Source: JACVRW01 sp035705985
GTDB taxonomy: Bacteria; Actinomycetota; Thermoleophilia; Solirubrobacterales; Thermoleophilaceae
Assembly (NCBI GenBank): GCA_035705985.1
Contig: DASSVP010000120.1
Span: 1-57,755, forward strand
DNA: 57,755 bases
Direction of reading: 5' to 3'
In this document: positions 42,180 to 49,810 of the stretch, piece by piece
How the letters are laid out: every line of letters begins with the position of its first letter
Numbering within the stretch: position 1 is the stretch's first letter
The notes under the pieces: model-generated
Database searches by the model: none
The model's input: the letters and a program-made list of their open reading frames with translations, nothing else
What the model was told of the DNA's origin: nothing
Made by a program: the position numbers and the translations under genes

Positions 42180-42737
42180 ATGCAGAGGTTTCTCGTTTCC
42201 CTATTGAGCGTCGGCGTGATCGCCGCCGCCGCGGCGGCGCCGGCCATGGCTGGCGAACGGGAGGGCAAGACAATCGTCGAGAAGGTCGTTGACATCTCTG
42301 GTGCAAGCGGCTTCGACACCGACGGCGGAGATTTCGACATCCTCCGCGAGGCGGTCGTCGCCACGGGCCTCGCCGACACGCTCAACGGCAAGGGCCAGCA
42401 CACCGTGTTCGCTCCGACCGACCAGGCGTTCCTCGACCTGACCGGAGCCGCGACCGAGCAGGGCGCGTTCAACGGCGTCGCCGCCCTCGGCCTGCCGGCC
42501 GTGACGGAGGTGCTCAAGTACCACCTGGCGCCCGGCCGTCGCGCCGCCGCCGAGGTCGTCGCCGCGACGCGGGTCAATACGCTGCTGCGCGGCTCGTTCC
42601 TGACCAAGGCTCGCGGGACGGCGACATTGACCGACGCCACCGGCCGCACCGTCGGGATCGCCGCGCCGAACGCGGCGCGGCTCTCGAACGGCATCATCCA
42701 CGCGATCGACGGGGTGCTCCTGCCGTTCCGGCTTTAG
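42180..42737 (+). CDS. secreted fasciclin (FAS1) domain protein
   Basis: 185 residues with a signal peptide (1-24, ending APAMA) and a single FAS1 domain. Motifs: FDILREAVVATGLADTLNGKGQHTVFAPTDQAFLDL, then EVLKYHLAPGRR and the closing NAARLSNGIIHAIDGVLLPF. FAS1 domains mediate adhesion, and some bind carotenoids or haem-like ligands in photosynthetic or photoprotective settings. The start ATG follows AAAGGAGG. It diverges from the carH-terC-heliorhodopsin operon across the repeat-rich region, so both directions are probably under the same regulator. Confidence 0.92.
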   Translation: MQRFLVSLLSVGVIAAAAAAPAMAGEREGKTIVEKVVDISGASGFDTDGGDFDILREAVVATGLADTLNGKGQHTVFAPTDQAFLDLTGAATEQGAFNGVAALGLPAVTEVLKYHLAPGRRAAAEVVAATRVNTLLRGSFLTKARGTATLTDATGRTVGIAAPNAARLSNGIIHAIDGVLLPFRL

Positions 42738-42767
42738 GTCCGCCGCGGCCCACGGGCTGCGGCCGCA

Positions 42768-42798
42768 AGGCCCGGGGCGGTCGAGCCGCCCCGGGCCT
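42768..42798 (+). terminator. 13-bp perfect stem hairpin after the fasciclin gene
   Basis: AGGCCCGGGGCGG pairs with CCGCCCCGGGCCT around a 5-base loop TCGAG, 30 bases after the stop codon. Confidence 0.8.
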
Positions 42799-43403
42799 GT
42801 GGCGTTAGGACGACCACGTCGAAGGTCGTCGGCGGCCTCGCCGTGATCATCTTCGAGTGGGCACGCGCCACCGGTTGGCGGAACCGCGATAGCGCCGCGT
42901 GTGCGCGAGACGCCCGAGCGCGGTGAGTCGTTCGTCAACGACCTCGGAGAGCCCGCTCGCCATCCCCGTCGCCGGGGCCCTTGAGGTCCCTAGGAGAGCA
43001 GTAGCTGCCGCCTGATACCCGTCCGTCGAGGCGAGCCTGGGTTCGCCAGAAACGCGAGCGTCTCAGAGGCTCCACTTGGCCGCGCCGCCGAGACTGACGA
43101 GATGGACGGCACCGAGCTTGGGGACCTCTCGGCCGCGTCTCGATCGAGCGAGAGTGGGCACGCGCGCCCCGGCAGCCGAGCTTCCTGAACACTAACCCGG
43201 AGACTCCTGGATGGGGTTCTATTTCGTCCCGCGGACTGAGTCGCTCATGCCCGGCGAAACCGCTTGAAATGCGGTGTCTCATACGCCGGGGGCTGGGCTG
43301 CGCGGAGATCGGGCCAAAGACCGGGTCAACGATCAAGCGAGAGTCGGCTCTCGTGGGCGCCCGCATAACCCTCAAACCCGCCCCGTCGCGGGGATTCCCG
43401 AAA
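42799..43403. other. non-coding right part of the islet
   Basis: About 600 bases between the fasciclin terminator and the tRNA-Ala. Base composition is a little lower in GC and open frames give no recognisable protein. No integrase or relaxase remnant could be seen. It may contain decayed element DNA. Confidence 0.4.
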
Positions 43404-43476
43404 TGGAGCTAGCCGGACTCGAACCGGCGGCCTCCTGGGTGCGATCCAGGCGCTCTCCCAACTGAGCTATAGCCCC
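43404..43476 (-). tRNA. tRNA-Ala (anticodon CGC)
   Basis: 73 bases read leftwards. Acceptor GGGGCTA pairs with TAGCTCC, including the alanine identity pair G3-U70. The D-arm is GCTC-AGTTGGGA-GAGC, the anticodon arm CCTGG-ATCGCAC-CCAGG with anticodon CGC, and the T-arm GCCGG-TTCGAGT-CCGGC. The discriminator is A and CCA is not encoded. Its 3' end faces the islet. Confidence 0.95.
43408..43452 (-). repeat. right copy of the 45-bp islet-flanking repeat
   Basis: Within the intact tRNA-Ala(CGC); identical to 39031-39075. The distance between copies is 4377 bases, the presumed size of the inserted segment. Confidence 0.85.
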
Positions 43477-43561
43477 GCGGCTCGTTCATGGTAGCGGTGC
43501 TGCAAGAGGCCGCGGCGGTCGCGCGCCCCTGTAGCCTGTGTTGCTGGGGGTATGTGCAGCA

Positions 43562-45529
43562 ATGAGCTTCAGGGGTCGTCTCCGGCTGTTCTTCGCGCTC
43601 ATCGTGGTGGTGCCGATGGTCGCGCTCGGGATCGTGCTCTTCACGCTCACCGAGCGGACTGAGACCGGCAAGGCCGACGCCGGGATCGCAACCGCCACGC
43701 GTGTCGCGGTCGGCGTCTACCGCGAGGAGGTCGCGCGTGCGCGGGCGGCGCTGAGGGGCCTGGCGCGCGATCCGGAGCTTCAGCGCGCCATCGCGCGGAG
43801 GCGTGACCGCGAGGCACGGGCGCGCATGGGCGAGCTGCTCCGCGGAGACGTGGTCGCGATTGAGCTCTGGGCGTCTGGCGGTGAGCGGCTTGCGCGAGCG
43901 GGCTCGCCGGTCGCCGTGGCCGCAGCGGGGTCGGAGATCGTGACGGGCGGAGCGGGGGGAGCGCCGGTGCTCACCGCCTCGGTGACCGAGGCGCGCGGCC
44001 TCACAGGCCGGATCGCTGCGCTCACCGGCCTGGAGGCCACCGTTCTCCGCTCAGGTCGCCCGCTGGCATCGACGCTTCCGGCCGCGGGACGCTCACTGCC
44101 TCGCCTCGGCGAGCGACCCACCACCTTCCACGTCGCCGGCGAGGAGTACCGCGGCCGGATCGCGCACCTGGGCGCCCCGGCCGGGCCGCCGGTAGAGCTT
44201 CGAATCCTCACGCCCACGGCCTCGTTCTCTCGGCATGTCTCCGACAATCGGCTGCTGATCGCGCTCTTTCTGGGCGTCTTCGTCCTGCTGGCACTCGCCT
44301 CCGCCGCGTACGTGAGCCGCGCCCTCACCGGCCAGATCGCGACCCTGCTCACCGCGGCGCGGCGGCTGTCGCGCGGGGACTTCCGCCACCCGGTGCCGGT
44401 CGAGGGCAGCGACGAGTTCGCCGCGCTCGGGCGTGAGTTCAACGACATGTCGTTCCAGCTCGAGGCCAAGATCGAGGAGGTCGAGCGAAAGCGGCAGGAG
44501 CTCGAGGGCACGATCAGGCGCGTGGGTGACGCGCTCGCGACCGGCCTCGACCGCCGCGGCGTGGTCGCGCTCGCGGTGCGCCAGGCCGTCGACGCCTGCG
44601 ACGCGGAGGTGGGCCGCGCGCTCCCGCTGGCCCGTGGCGTGTTCGCGCGATACGAGGTAGGCGAGGGCGGCGGCGACCTCGAGCGGGCGATCGAGGCGGC
44701 GGAGCGCGACGTGTTCGCGATCCGCGCGGACGTGGGGCAGGAGTTGCTCGGCGCGCTCGAGGGCGACGAGCGGGCGGAGCGGACGCGCCGCGCGGTGTCG
44801 GCGCACGAGGCCGGCGCTCACGCGCTGTCGATCGGGCTGCGGTCGCTGGTGGACGGGCCGGAGTACCTCGGCGCGATCTCGATCGCGCGCCGCGGCGCTC
44901 CCTTCTCGCGCGAGGCGGAGGAGTTGCTCGAGTACCTGGCGGGGCAGGCGGTCGTCTCGATCGAGAATGCGAGCCTCCACGAGACCGTGGAGCGCCAGGC
45001 GGTCACCGACGAGCTCACCGGCCTGGCGAACGTCCGCGCGTTCGTGTCGATCCTCGACCGGGAGATCGAGCGCAGCCGCCGCTTCGGCACGCCGCTCGGG
45101 CTCGTGATGCTCGACATCGACGACTTCAAGCGCGTGAACGACACGTGCGGCCACCAACAGGGCGACGAAGTGCTCGCGCTGGTGGCGGGCGTTCTCCGCG
45201 ACCTGTCGCGCGATCTCGACGCGCCCGCCCGCTACGGCGGCGAGGAGATGGCCGTGGTCCTGCCACAGACGGATGCCGCCGGCGCGGCGCAGCTGGCGGA
45301 GCGGATGCGTGAGGCGGTGGAGGCGCTCCAGGTGCCGCGCGCGGGCGGCGGCGAGGCGCTGCGCGTCACGGCCAGCTTCGGCGTAGCGTCGGTGCCGGAC
45401 AGCGCAATCGACAGAAGCGAGCTGATCGCGGCCGCCGACGCGGCGCTCTACCGCGCCAAGCGGGCGGGCAAGAACCGGGTGGAGAGCGCCGCGATGCCCG
45501 TGGCTGAGACATCCTCCCGGCCTCGATAA
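43562..45529 (+). CDS. membrane diguanylate cyclase (HAMP-GAF-GGDEF)
   Basis: About 655 residues from ATG 43562 (MSFRGRLRLFFALIVVVP); an in-frame GTG at 43538 is an alternative. A transmembrane helix at 8-28, an extracytoplasmic sensing region to about 225, a second helix (NRLLIALFLGVFVLLALASAAYV) and a HAMP domain lead to a GAF-like domain (about 330-475) and GGDEF (about 485-640). The signature reads RYGGEEM, with Met in place of Phe. The RxxD inhibitory site is present five residues before it (RDLD). The protein should make cyclic di-GMP. A gene for an acidic protein follows 11 bp later. Confidence 0.9.
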   Translation: MSFRGRLRLFFALIVVVPMVALGIVLFTLTERTETGKADAGIATATRVAVGVYREEVARARAALRGLARDPELQRAIARRRDREARARMGELLRGDVVAIELWASGGERLARAGSPVAVAAAGSEIVTGGAGGAPVLTASVTEARGLTGRIAALTGLEATVLRSGRPLASTLPAAGRSLPRLGERPTTFHVAGEEYRGRIAHLGAPAGPPVELRILTPTASFSRHVSDNRLLIALFLGVFVLLALASAAYVSRALTGQIATLLTAARRLSRGDFRHPVPVEGSDEFAALGREFNDMSFQLEAKIEEVERKRQELEGTIRRVGDALATGLDRRGVVALAVRQAVDACDAEVGRALPLARGVFARYEVGEGGGDLERAIEAAERDVFAIRADVGQELLGALEGDERAERTRRAVSAHEAGAHALSIGLRSLVDGPEYLGAISIARRGAPFSREAEELLEYLAGQAVVSIENASLHETVERQAVTDELTGLANVRAFVSILDREIERSRRFGTPLGLVMLDIDDFKRVNDTCGHQQGDEVLALVAGVLRDLSRDLDAPARYGGEEMAVVLPQTDAAGAAQLAERMREAVEALQVPRAGGGEALRVTASFGVASVPDSAIDRSELIAAADAALYRAKRAGKNRVESAAMPVAETSSRPR

Positions 45530-45540
45530 GGTTCCCTCCG

Positions 45541-46125
45541 ATGGGCATACTCGACGATGCCATCCGGGAGCATCTCGAGCTGAAGCGCAAGCACGGAGTG
45601 CCCGAGGACGAGCTCGAGCGTCAGGAGGAAGAGGCGCTGGGGCCGGCTCGACGCGACGTGGCGCACCAGCCCGAGGAGGCCGAGCAGACGGCCGGCGCCA
45701 CGGCGACGGCGGAAGCCGAGCACGACGAGCCGTCCGCCGCTGCGGAGGAGGAGACCGCCCTGTTCGACATGGAGGCGCCGGAGGTCGAACGCGAGGAACC
45801 GGCCGCGGTGCAGCACGAGGAGCCGGCCGCGGAAGCTCCTGTGGTGGACCAGCCGCCCGGTGGAATGGAGCCACCGGAGCCCGCGGAACCGAGGCCCTAC
45901 CTCGGGGACACGGAGCCGCACGGCTTCGAGGCGGTCGACCAGGACGAGGATCTCGACGAAGACCAGGCGGTCGTCGAGGACAGGGCCCTCGACGAGGACG
46001 AGGACGAGGACGCCGAAGAGGACCAGGACGTCCTCGAGGACACGCCCGACTTCCTCCAGGAGACGCCGGAACACGATCGCCTCTGGTTCGAGCAGAAGCC
46101 GCCGCGCGACTTCGACTTCGACTAG
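45541..46125 (+). CDS. acidic low-complexity protein with conserved ends
   Basis: 194 residues, strongly acidic. The N-terminal 25 residues (MGILDDAIREHLELKRKHG) form an amphipathic helix, and the C-terminal end (DTPDFLQETPEHDRLWFEQKPPRDFDFD) is regular and probably conserved. The middle is Glu/Asp/Pro/Ala repeats such as EEPAAVQHEEPAAEAP and DEDEDEDAEEDQD. I recall proteins with the same ends in Solirubrobacterales. It may be a scaffold or DNA-mimic-like protein, but no function is known. It is probably in an operon with the diguanylate cyclase. Confidence 0.8.
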   Translation: MGILDDAIREHLELKRKHGVPEDELERQEEEALGPARRDVAHQPEEAEQTAGATATAEAEHDEPSAAAEEETALFDMEAPEVEREEPAAVQHEEPAAEAPVVDQPPGGMEPPEPAEPRPYLGDTEPHGFEAVDQDEDLDEDQAVVEDRALDEDEDEDAEEDQDVLEDTPDFLQETPEHDRLWFEQKPPRDFDFD

Positions 46126-46136
46126 CGAGAGTTGCG

Positions 46137-46168
46137 GCGGGAGGCCGCCCGCCCCGGCGACCTCCCGC
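46137..46168 (+). terminator. hairpin after the acidic-protein gene
   Basis: GCGGGAGG pairs with CCTCCCGC, extended inward by CGCC/GGCG across one mismatch, with a 6-base loop. It starts 12 bases after the stop; GTTGC and GCAAC flank it and could extend the stem. Confidence 0.65.
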
Positions 46169-46312
46169 TTGATGCAACTCAGCGGCGTCCCGTGCCGCTT
46201 AGTTCGACGGAACCCTCCATGCCGTCGTATCCCGTTTGTCGGCTTCCGCGACCCCGAGCTAGATAGCCATTTCGGCCTGCTCGACAGGTGTCGGCAAGGG
46301 TGGACGTAGGTA

Positions 46313-47722
46313 CTAGATGTAGCCGCGGGTGGACGCCGCCTCGACAACCCGCTCAATACCGAGCTCGTAGGCCGCAGGCCGCATCGGAGTGCTGTTTTCG
46401 CGGGCCCTGTCGGCCACCTCGCGGAACGAGCGGCGCATGATCTCGCTGAGCCGCTCGTTCACCTCGTTCTCGGTCCAGCGCATGTGCTGGAGATTCTGGA
46501 CCCACTCGAAGTACGACACCACGACGCCGCCCGCGTTGGCGAGCACGTCTGGAACGATGAACACGCCGTTCTCGTTGAGGATCGCGTCCGCCTTCGGGGT
46601 GGTCGGGCTGTTCGCGCCCTCGACCATCATGCGGCAGCGCATCTTGGCGGCGTTCTCCCCGTGGATCATGCCGCCGAGCGCCGCTGGGATGAAGACGTCG
46701 CACTCGAGCGCGACGAGCTCATCGGGATCGATCTCGTCCGTCTTGCCGTCGAAGTCCGCGACGCTGCCGCCGTCGCGTACGTGCTCGGCGAGCTTGTCGG
46801 CGTCGATCCCGCCCTCGCTCGCGATCGCGCCGCTCGCGTCCGCCGCGCCGACCATCTTGGCGCCGAGCTCCTGCATCAGGCGCGCCGCCCAGGCGCCGAC
46901 GTTGCCGAAGCCCTGGATCACGAAGGTCGCCTCGGAGGGATCGAGGTCGATCTCGGGCGCCGCTTCGCGGAACACCTGAACCACGCCGCGGCCGGTGGCG
47001 GCCTCGCGGCCAAAGGAGCCCTCGAGTGCGATCGGCTTGCCGGTCACGCAGGCCGGCGTGTGGCCGTGGAGCTTGCCGTACTCGTCCATCAACCAGGCCA
47101 TCACCTGGGCGTTGGTGCCGACATCCGGTGCCGGGATGTCCCGCTGCGGGCCGAGCACCTTCTCGATCTTGTCCATGAACGAGCGGGCGACCTCCTGGAC
47201 CTCGCCCGTCTCGAGCTTGCTGGGGTCGACGTTCACGCCGCCCTTGGCGCCGCCGTAGGGGATGTTCACGACGGCCGTCTTCCAGGTCATGAGCTCGGCC
47301 AGCGCGCGCACCTCGTCGAGATCGACCTCCGGGTGGAAGCGGATGCCGCCCTTGTAGGGACCGCGCGCGCCGTTGTGCTGGACGCGGTAGCCGGAGAACA
47401 CGTGCACCTTGCCGTCGCTGAGGCGAACGGGCACCTGGACCTGGACCTCGCGATATGAGGACCGAAGCACCGCCGCCACGTCGTCCGGCACGTCGAGGCT
47501 GTCGCCGGCCACGTTGAACCAGTGCTCGACGATCTCGTAGTTGGAGACCTCGGCCCGCTTCGGCGCCGGCTCCTCCTCGGTCTGCTTGGCGGACTTGTCG
47601 GGCTCGCCGTGGCCCGCACCGGAGTGAGGCCCGGCCTCACCCTCCTGAGGAACAGCCGGCCCGTCGGCCGACTCGTCCTCCCGCTCCGTCTGCTCGCGCT
47701 CCGTGGTGGCCTCGTCGATCAT
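46313..47722 (-). CDS. Glu/Leu/Phe/Val dehydrogenase (glutamate dehydrogenase, GdhA/GudB type)
   Basis: 469 residues. The first 55 are an acidic, probably disordered extension (TEREQTEREDESADG, EEEPAPKR) that classical enzymes lack. The catalytic domain has VQHNGARGPYKGGIRFHPEVD and the active-site segment TWKTAVVNIPYGGAKGGVNVDP with catalytic Lys and substrate-binding Lys. The Rossmann domain has FVIQGFGNVGAWAARLMQELG. It interconverts glutamate and 2-oxoglutarate with NAD(P). It is convergent with the acidic-protein gene and lies back to back with tRNA-Ala(TGC). Confidence 0.93.
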   Translation of the reverse strand: MIDEATTEREQTEREDESADGPAVPQEGEAGPHSGAGHGEPDKSAKQTEEEPAPKRAEVSNYEIVEHWFNVAGDSLDVPDDVAAVLRSSYREVQVQVPVRLSDGKVHVFSGYRVQHNGARGPYKGGIRFHPEVDLDEVRALAELMTWKTAVVNIPYGGAKGGVNVDPSKLETGEVQEVARSFMDKIEKVLGPQRDIPAPDVGTNAQVMAWLMDEYGKLHGHTPACVTGKPIALEGSFGREAATGRGVVQVFREAAPEIDLDPSEATFVIQGFGNVGAWAARLMQELGAKMVGAADASGAIASEGGIDADKLAEHVRDGGSVADFDGKTDEIDPDELVALECDVFIPAALGGMIHGENAAKMRCRMMVEGANSPTTPKADAILNENGVFIVPDVLANAGGVVVSYFEWVQNLQHMRWTENEVNERLSEIMRRSFREVADRARENSTPMRPAAYELGIERVVEAASTRGYI

Positions 47723-47795
47723 CAGCGCCTCGCATTGCCCATATCCACAACAGCCAACCCCCGAAACCCGCCGACGGCCCTACCATCTGCGGCAC

Positions 47796-47868
47796 GGGGC
47801 CATAGCTCAGTTGGTAGAGCGCTTCCCTTGCACGGAAGAGGCCGCCGGTTCGAATCCGGCTGGCTCCA
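47796..47868 (+). tRNA. tRNA-Ala (anticodon TGC)
   Basis: 73 bases: acceptor GGGGCCA/TGGCTCC with G3-U70, D-arm GCTC-AGTTGGTA-GAGC, anticodon arm CTTCC-CTTGCAC-GGAAG with anticodon TGC, T-arm GCCGG-TTCGAAT-CCGGC, discriminator A, CCA not encoded. The convergent carboxypeptidase gene ends two bases downstream. Confidence 0.96.
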
Positions 47869-47869
47869 C

Positions 47870-48904
47870 CTACAACCGCGCGAAGGCTGCGTTCAGCAGC
47901 TTCGGGGCGTGCCTCGAGGGGTCGGCCGAGTTCAGCAGGATCACCGCCACGCGGCGGCCGTTTCGGCGGGCCACGCCCACGAAGCAGCGGCCGGCGGCGT
48001 TCGTGTAGCCGGTCTTGAGGCCGATCGCTCCGGGGTAGCCCATCCGGATCAGCGGGTTGTGGCCGTAGAGGTACAGGCGGCGGCCCTTGATCGGGAAGCG
48101 GAAGTCCACCTGGCGGCGGCGCGCGATCCGGCGGATGCGCGGCTCGGCCATCGCCAGCCGGGTGAGCACGGCGAGGTCGCGTGCGCAGGAGCGGTTGCCG
48201 TCCTCGAGCCCGTGCGACGACGCGAAGTGCGTGCACTCGAGGCCCCAGCGCGCGGCGCGCTCGTTCATCATCGCCACGAAGCCGCGCTCGCTCCCCGCCA
48301 CGTGCACCGCGAGCGCGATCGCGGCGTCGTTTCCCGACACGATCAGCAGCCCGTTCAGGAGCGTCTCGAGCCGCACGCGCTTCCCGCGCGGCAGCAGCCC
48401 GATCCCCGATCCGGTGTAGCGCAGGGCGGCGCGAGTTATGCGGACAGGGTCATTTGGCCGGCTCCGCTCGACCACCAGCAGCGCGGTCATGATCTTCGTG
48501 AGGCTCGCCATCGACGCCACGAGCATCGGGCGGTGGCGCCAGAGCACCTCGCCGGTGTCCAGGTCGAAGACGAGCCCGGCGCGCGGCGGCTTGCGCAGCT
48601 GCACGTGGAAGGCGTCCACGCCGCCGAGCGGCACGGCCGGTACGGGCTCGGCATCGACCAGCGCGGCATCCGAGGCGCGCGGCTCCGTCGGCGCCGCCGC
48701 CACCGGGGGCGATCCGGCCGTAAGCGGAAGGCTCGGAGCTCCGCCGCCGTCCTCGAACGACCACACGGCCGCCGCGCCCACGCCGACGGGCGCGGCGAGG
48801 ATCGCGAGGACCGCGACCAGCCGGGGCAGCCGCGAGCTCCGCCGCGCGCCCTCCATCAGCGGCCGGACGGGAACCGGCGGCGGCCTGCGCCCGCGCTCAG
48901 CCAT
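47870..48904 (-). CDS. D-alanyl-D-alanine carboxypeptidase (DacF/PBP5 type)
   Basis: 344 residues with a cytoplasmic basic start, a membrane anchor at about 28-48 (LPRLVAVLAILAAPVGVGAAAVW) and a serine DD-peptidase domain. Catalytic motifs: SLTK (in VASMASLTKIMTALL), SGN (in GLLIVSGNDAAIAL) and KTG (in AIGLKTGYTNAAGRC). It trims the terminal D-Ala of peptidoglycan stem peptides outside the membrane. The C-terminal domain of classical PBP5 is missing, as in many actinobacterial forms. Its start overlaps the small membrane-protein gene by 8 bases. Confidence 0.92.
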   Translation of the reverse strand: MAERGRRPPPVPVRPLMEGARRSSRLPRLVAVLAILAAPVGVGAAAVWSFEDGGGAPSLPLTAGSPPVAAAPTEPRASDAALVDAEPVPAVPLGGVDAFHVQLRKPPRAGLVFDLDTGEVLWRHRPMLVASMASLTKIMTALLVVERSRPNDPVRITRAALRYTGSGIGLLPRGKRVRLETLLNGLLIVSGNDAAIALAVHVAGSERGFVAMMNERAARWGLECTHFASSHGLEDGNRSCARDLAVLTRLAMAEPRIRRIARRRQVDFRFPIKGRRLYLYGHNPLIRMGYPGAIGLKTGYTNAAGRCFVGVARRNGRRVAVILLNSADPSRHAPKLLNAAFARL

Positions 48905-49076
48905 CCGGGGGCGGCGTTGTCAGCGCCCCCAGCACTCCGAAGCCGAGCAGCGCGAGGATGATCCCGGACACCACGACCAGCGGCGTGACGCCGTCGTCGA
49001 CCGCAACCGACACAGTGAGGAACGCCAGGCCGCAGATCATCACGAGGCTTGCGAGCAGCACCAGCGTCCGCGCCAT
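48897..49076 (-). CDS. 59-residue membrane protein
   Basis: MARTLVLLASLVMICGLAFLTVSVAVDDG followed by a second hydrophobic segment LVVVSGIILALLGFGVLGAL and a short polar end: two transmembrane helices. The ATG shares one base with the stop of the rhomboid gene (TGATG) and the end overlaps the carboxypeptidase start, so the three genes form one operon. Function unknown. Confidence 0.75.
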   Translation of the reverse strand: MARTLVLLASLVMICGLAFLTVSVAVDDGVTPLVVVSGIILALLGFGVLGALTTPPPDG

Positions 49077-49792
49077 CAGTACACCGGCAGACGGTGAGCG
49101 CGGTCGTAGTCCTCTTGGACGTTGTTCGCGAACAGCTTGATCGCGAGCAGCCCGAACACGAAGCCGCCGATGTGGGCGAAGTACGCGACGCCGCCGCCCG
49201 CGCCGCCCGGATCGCTGAAGGCGGGAAGCAGCTGGAGCAGGAACCACACCCCGAGTACGAGCAGTGCGGGCAAAGTGACCACGGTGAAGATGATGATGAT
49301 GAACACGACGGTCACCACGCGGGCGCGCGGATACAGCCGCGCGTAAGCGCCGAGCACGCCGGCGATCGCGCCGCTGGCTCCCACGGTGGGAACGACGGAG
49401 TCGGGATCCGAGAGCACATGAAGCCCGAGCGCCGCGAAGCCGCCGAGCAGGTAGAACGCGACGAACGTCAGGCGGCCCATGGAGTCCTCGATGTTGTTCC
49501 CGAAGATCCAGAGGAACAGCATGTTGCCGCCCAGGTGCAGCAGGCTGCCGTGCATGAACATCGAGGAGAGCGGTGTGAGCCAGGACGGCGGCTGGTCCCC
49601 TCCGCCGACCTCCTCTCCCTCCGTCAGCTCGACCGGAATCGCACCGTAGTCGAGCACCGTGGCGTTGCCGTGGTCACCCAGGTCCCAGAGCCCTCGCTCG
49701 AGGAAGAAGTAGACGATGACGTTGATCGCGATGATCGCGATCGTGAGGATCGGCGTGCGCCTCGTCGGGATGTCGTCCTTCAGCGGGATCAC
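49076..49792 (-). CDS. rhomboid family intramembrane serine protease
   Basis: 238 residues with six hydrophobic helices. Catalytic Ser in GASGAIAGVLGAY and catalytic His in VAYFAHIGGFVFGLLAIKLF; also HLGGNMLFLWIFGNNIED, the conserved loop and second helix. The N-terminus is MIPLKDDIPTRRTPILT, typical of this group. It would cleave transmembrane substrates within the bilayer. The 18-bp gap after the lipoyl synthase gene suggests co-transcription with lipB-lipA. Confidence 0.93.
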   Translation of the reverse strand: MIPLKDDIPTRRTPILTIAIIAINVIVYFFLERGLWDLGDHGNATVLDYGAIPVELTEGEEVGGGDQPPSWLTPLSSMFMHGSLLHLGGNMLFLWIFGNNIEDSMGRLTFVAFYLLGGFAALGLHVLSDPDSVVPTVGASGAIAGVLGAYARLYPRARVVTVVFIIIIFTVVTLPALLVLGVWFLLQLLPAFSDPGGAGGGVAYFAHIGGFVFGLLAIKLFANNVQEDYDRAHRLPVY

Positions 49793-49810
49793 AGGGAGCG
49801 GCGAGCGGCG

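Noticed and set aside
42799..43403. Integrase remnant at the right end of the islet
   Set aside because: I examined all frames and saw no tyrosine or serine recombinase motif, so none is reported.
44093..46177. 694-codon leftward frame opposite the GGDEF gene
   Set aside because: Low-complexity Arg/Ala/Pro translation; the opposite strand holds a complete multi-domain protein.
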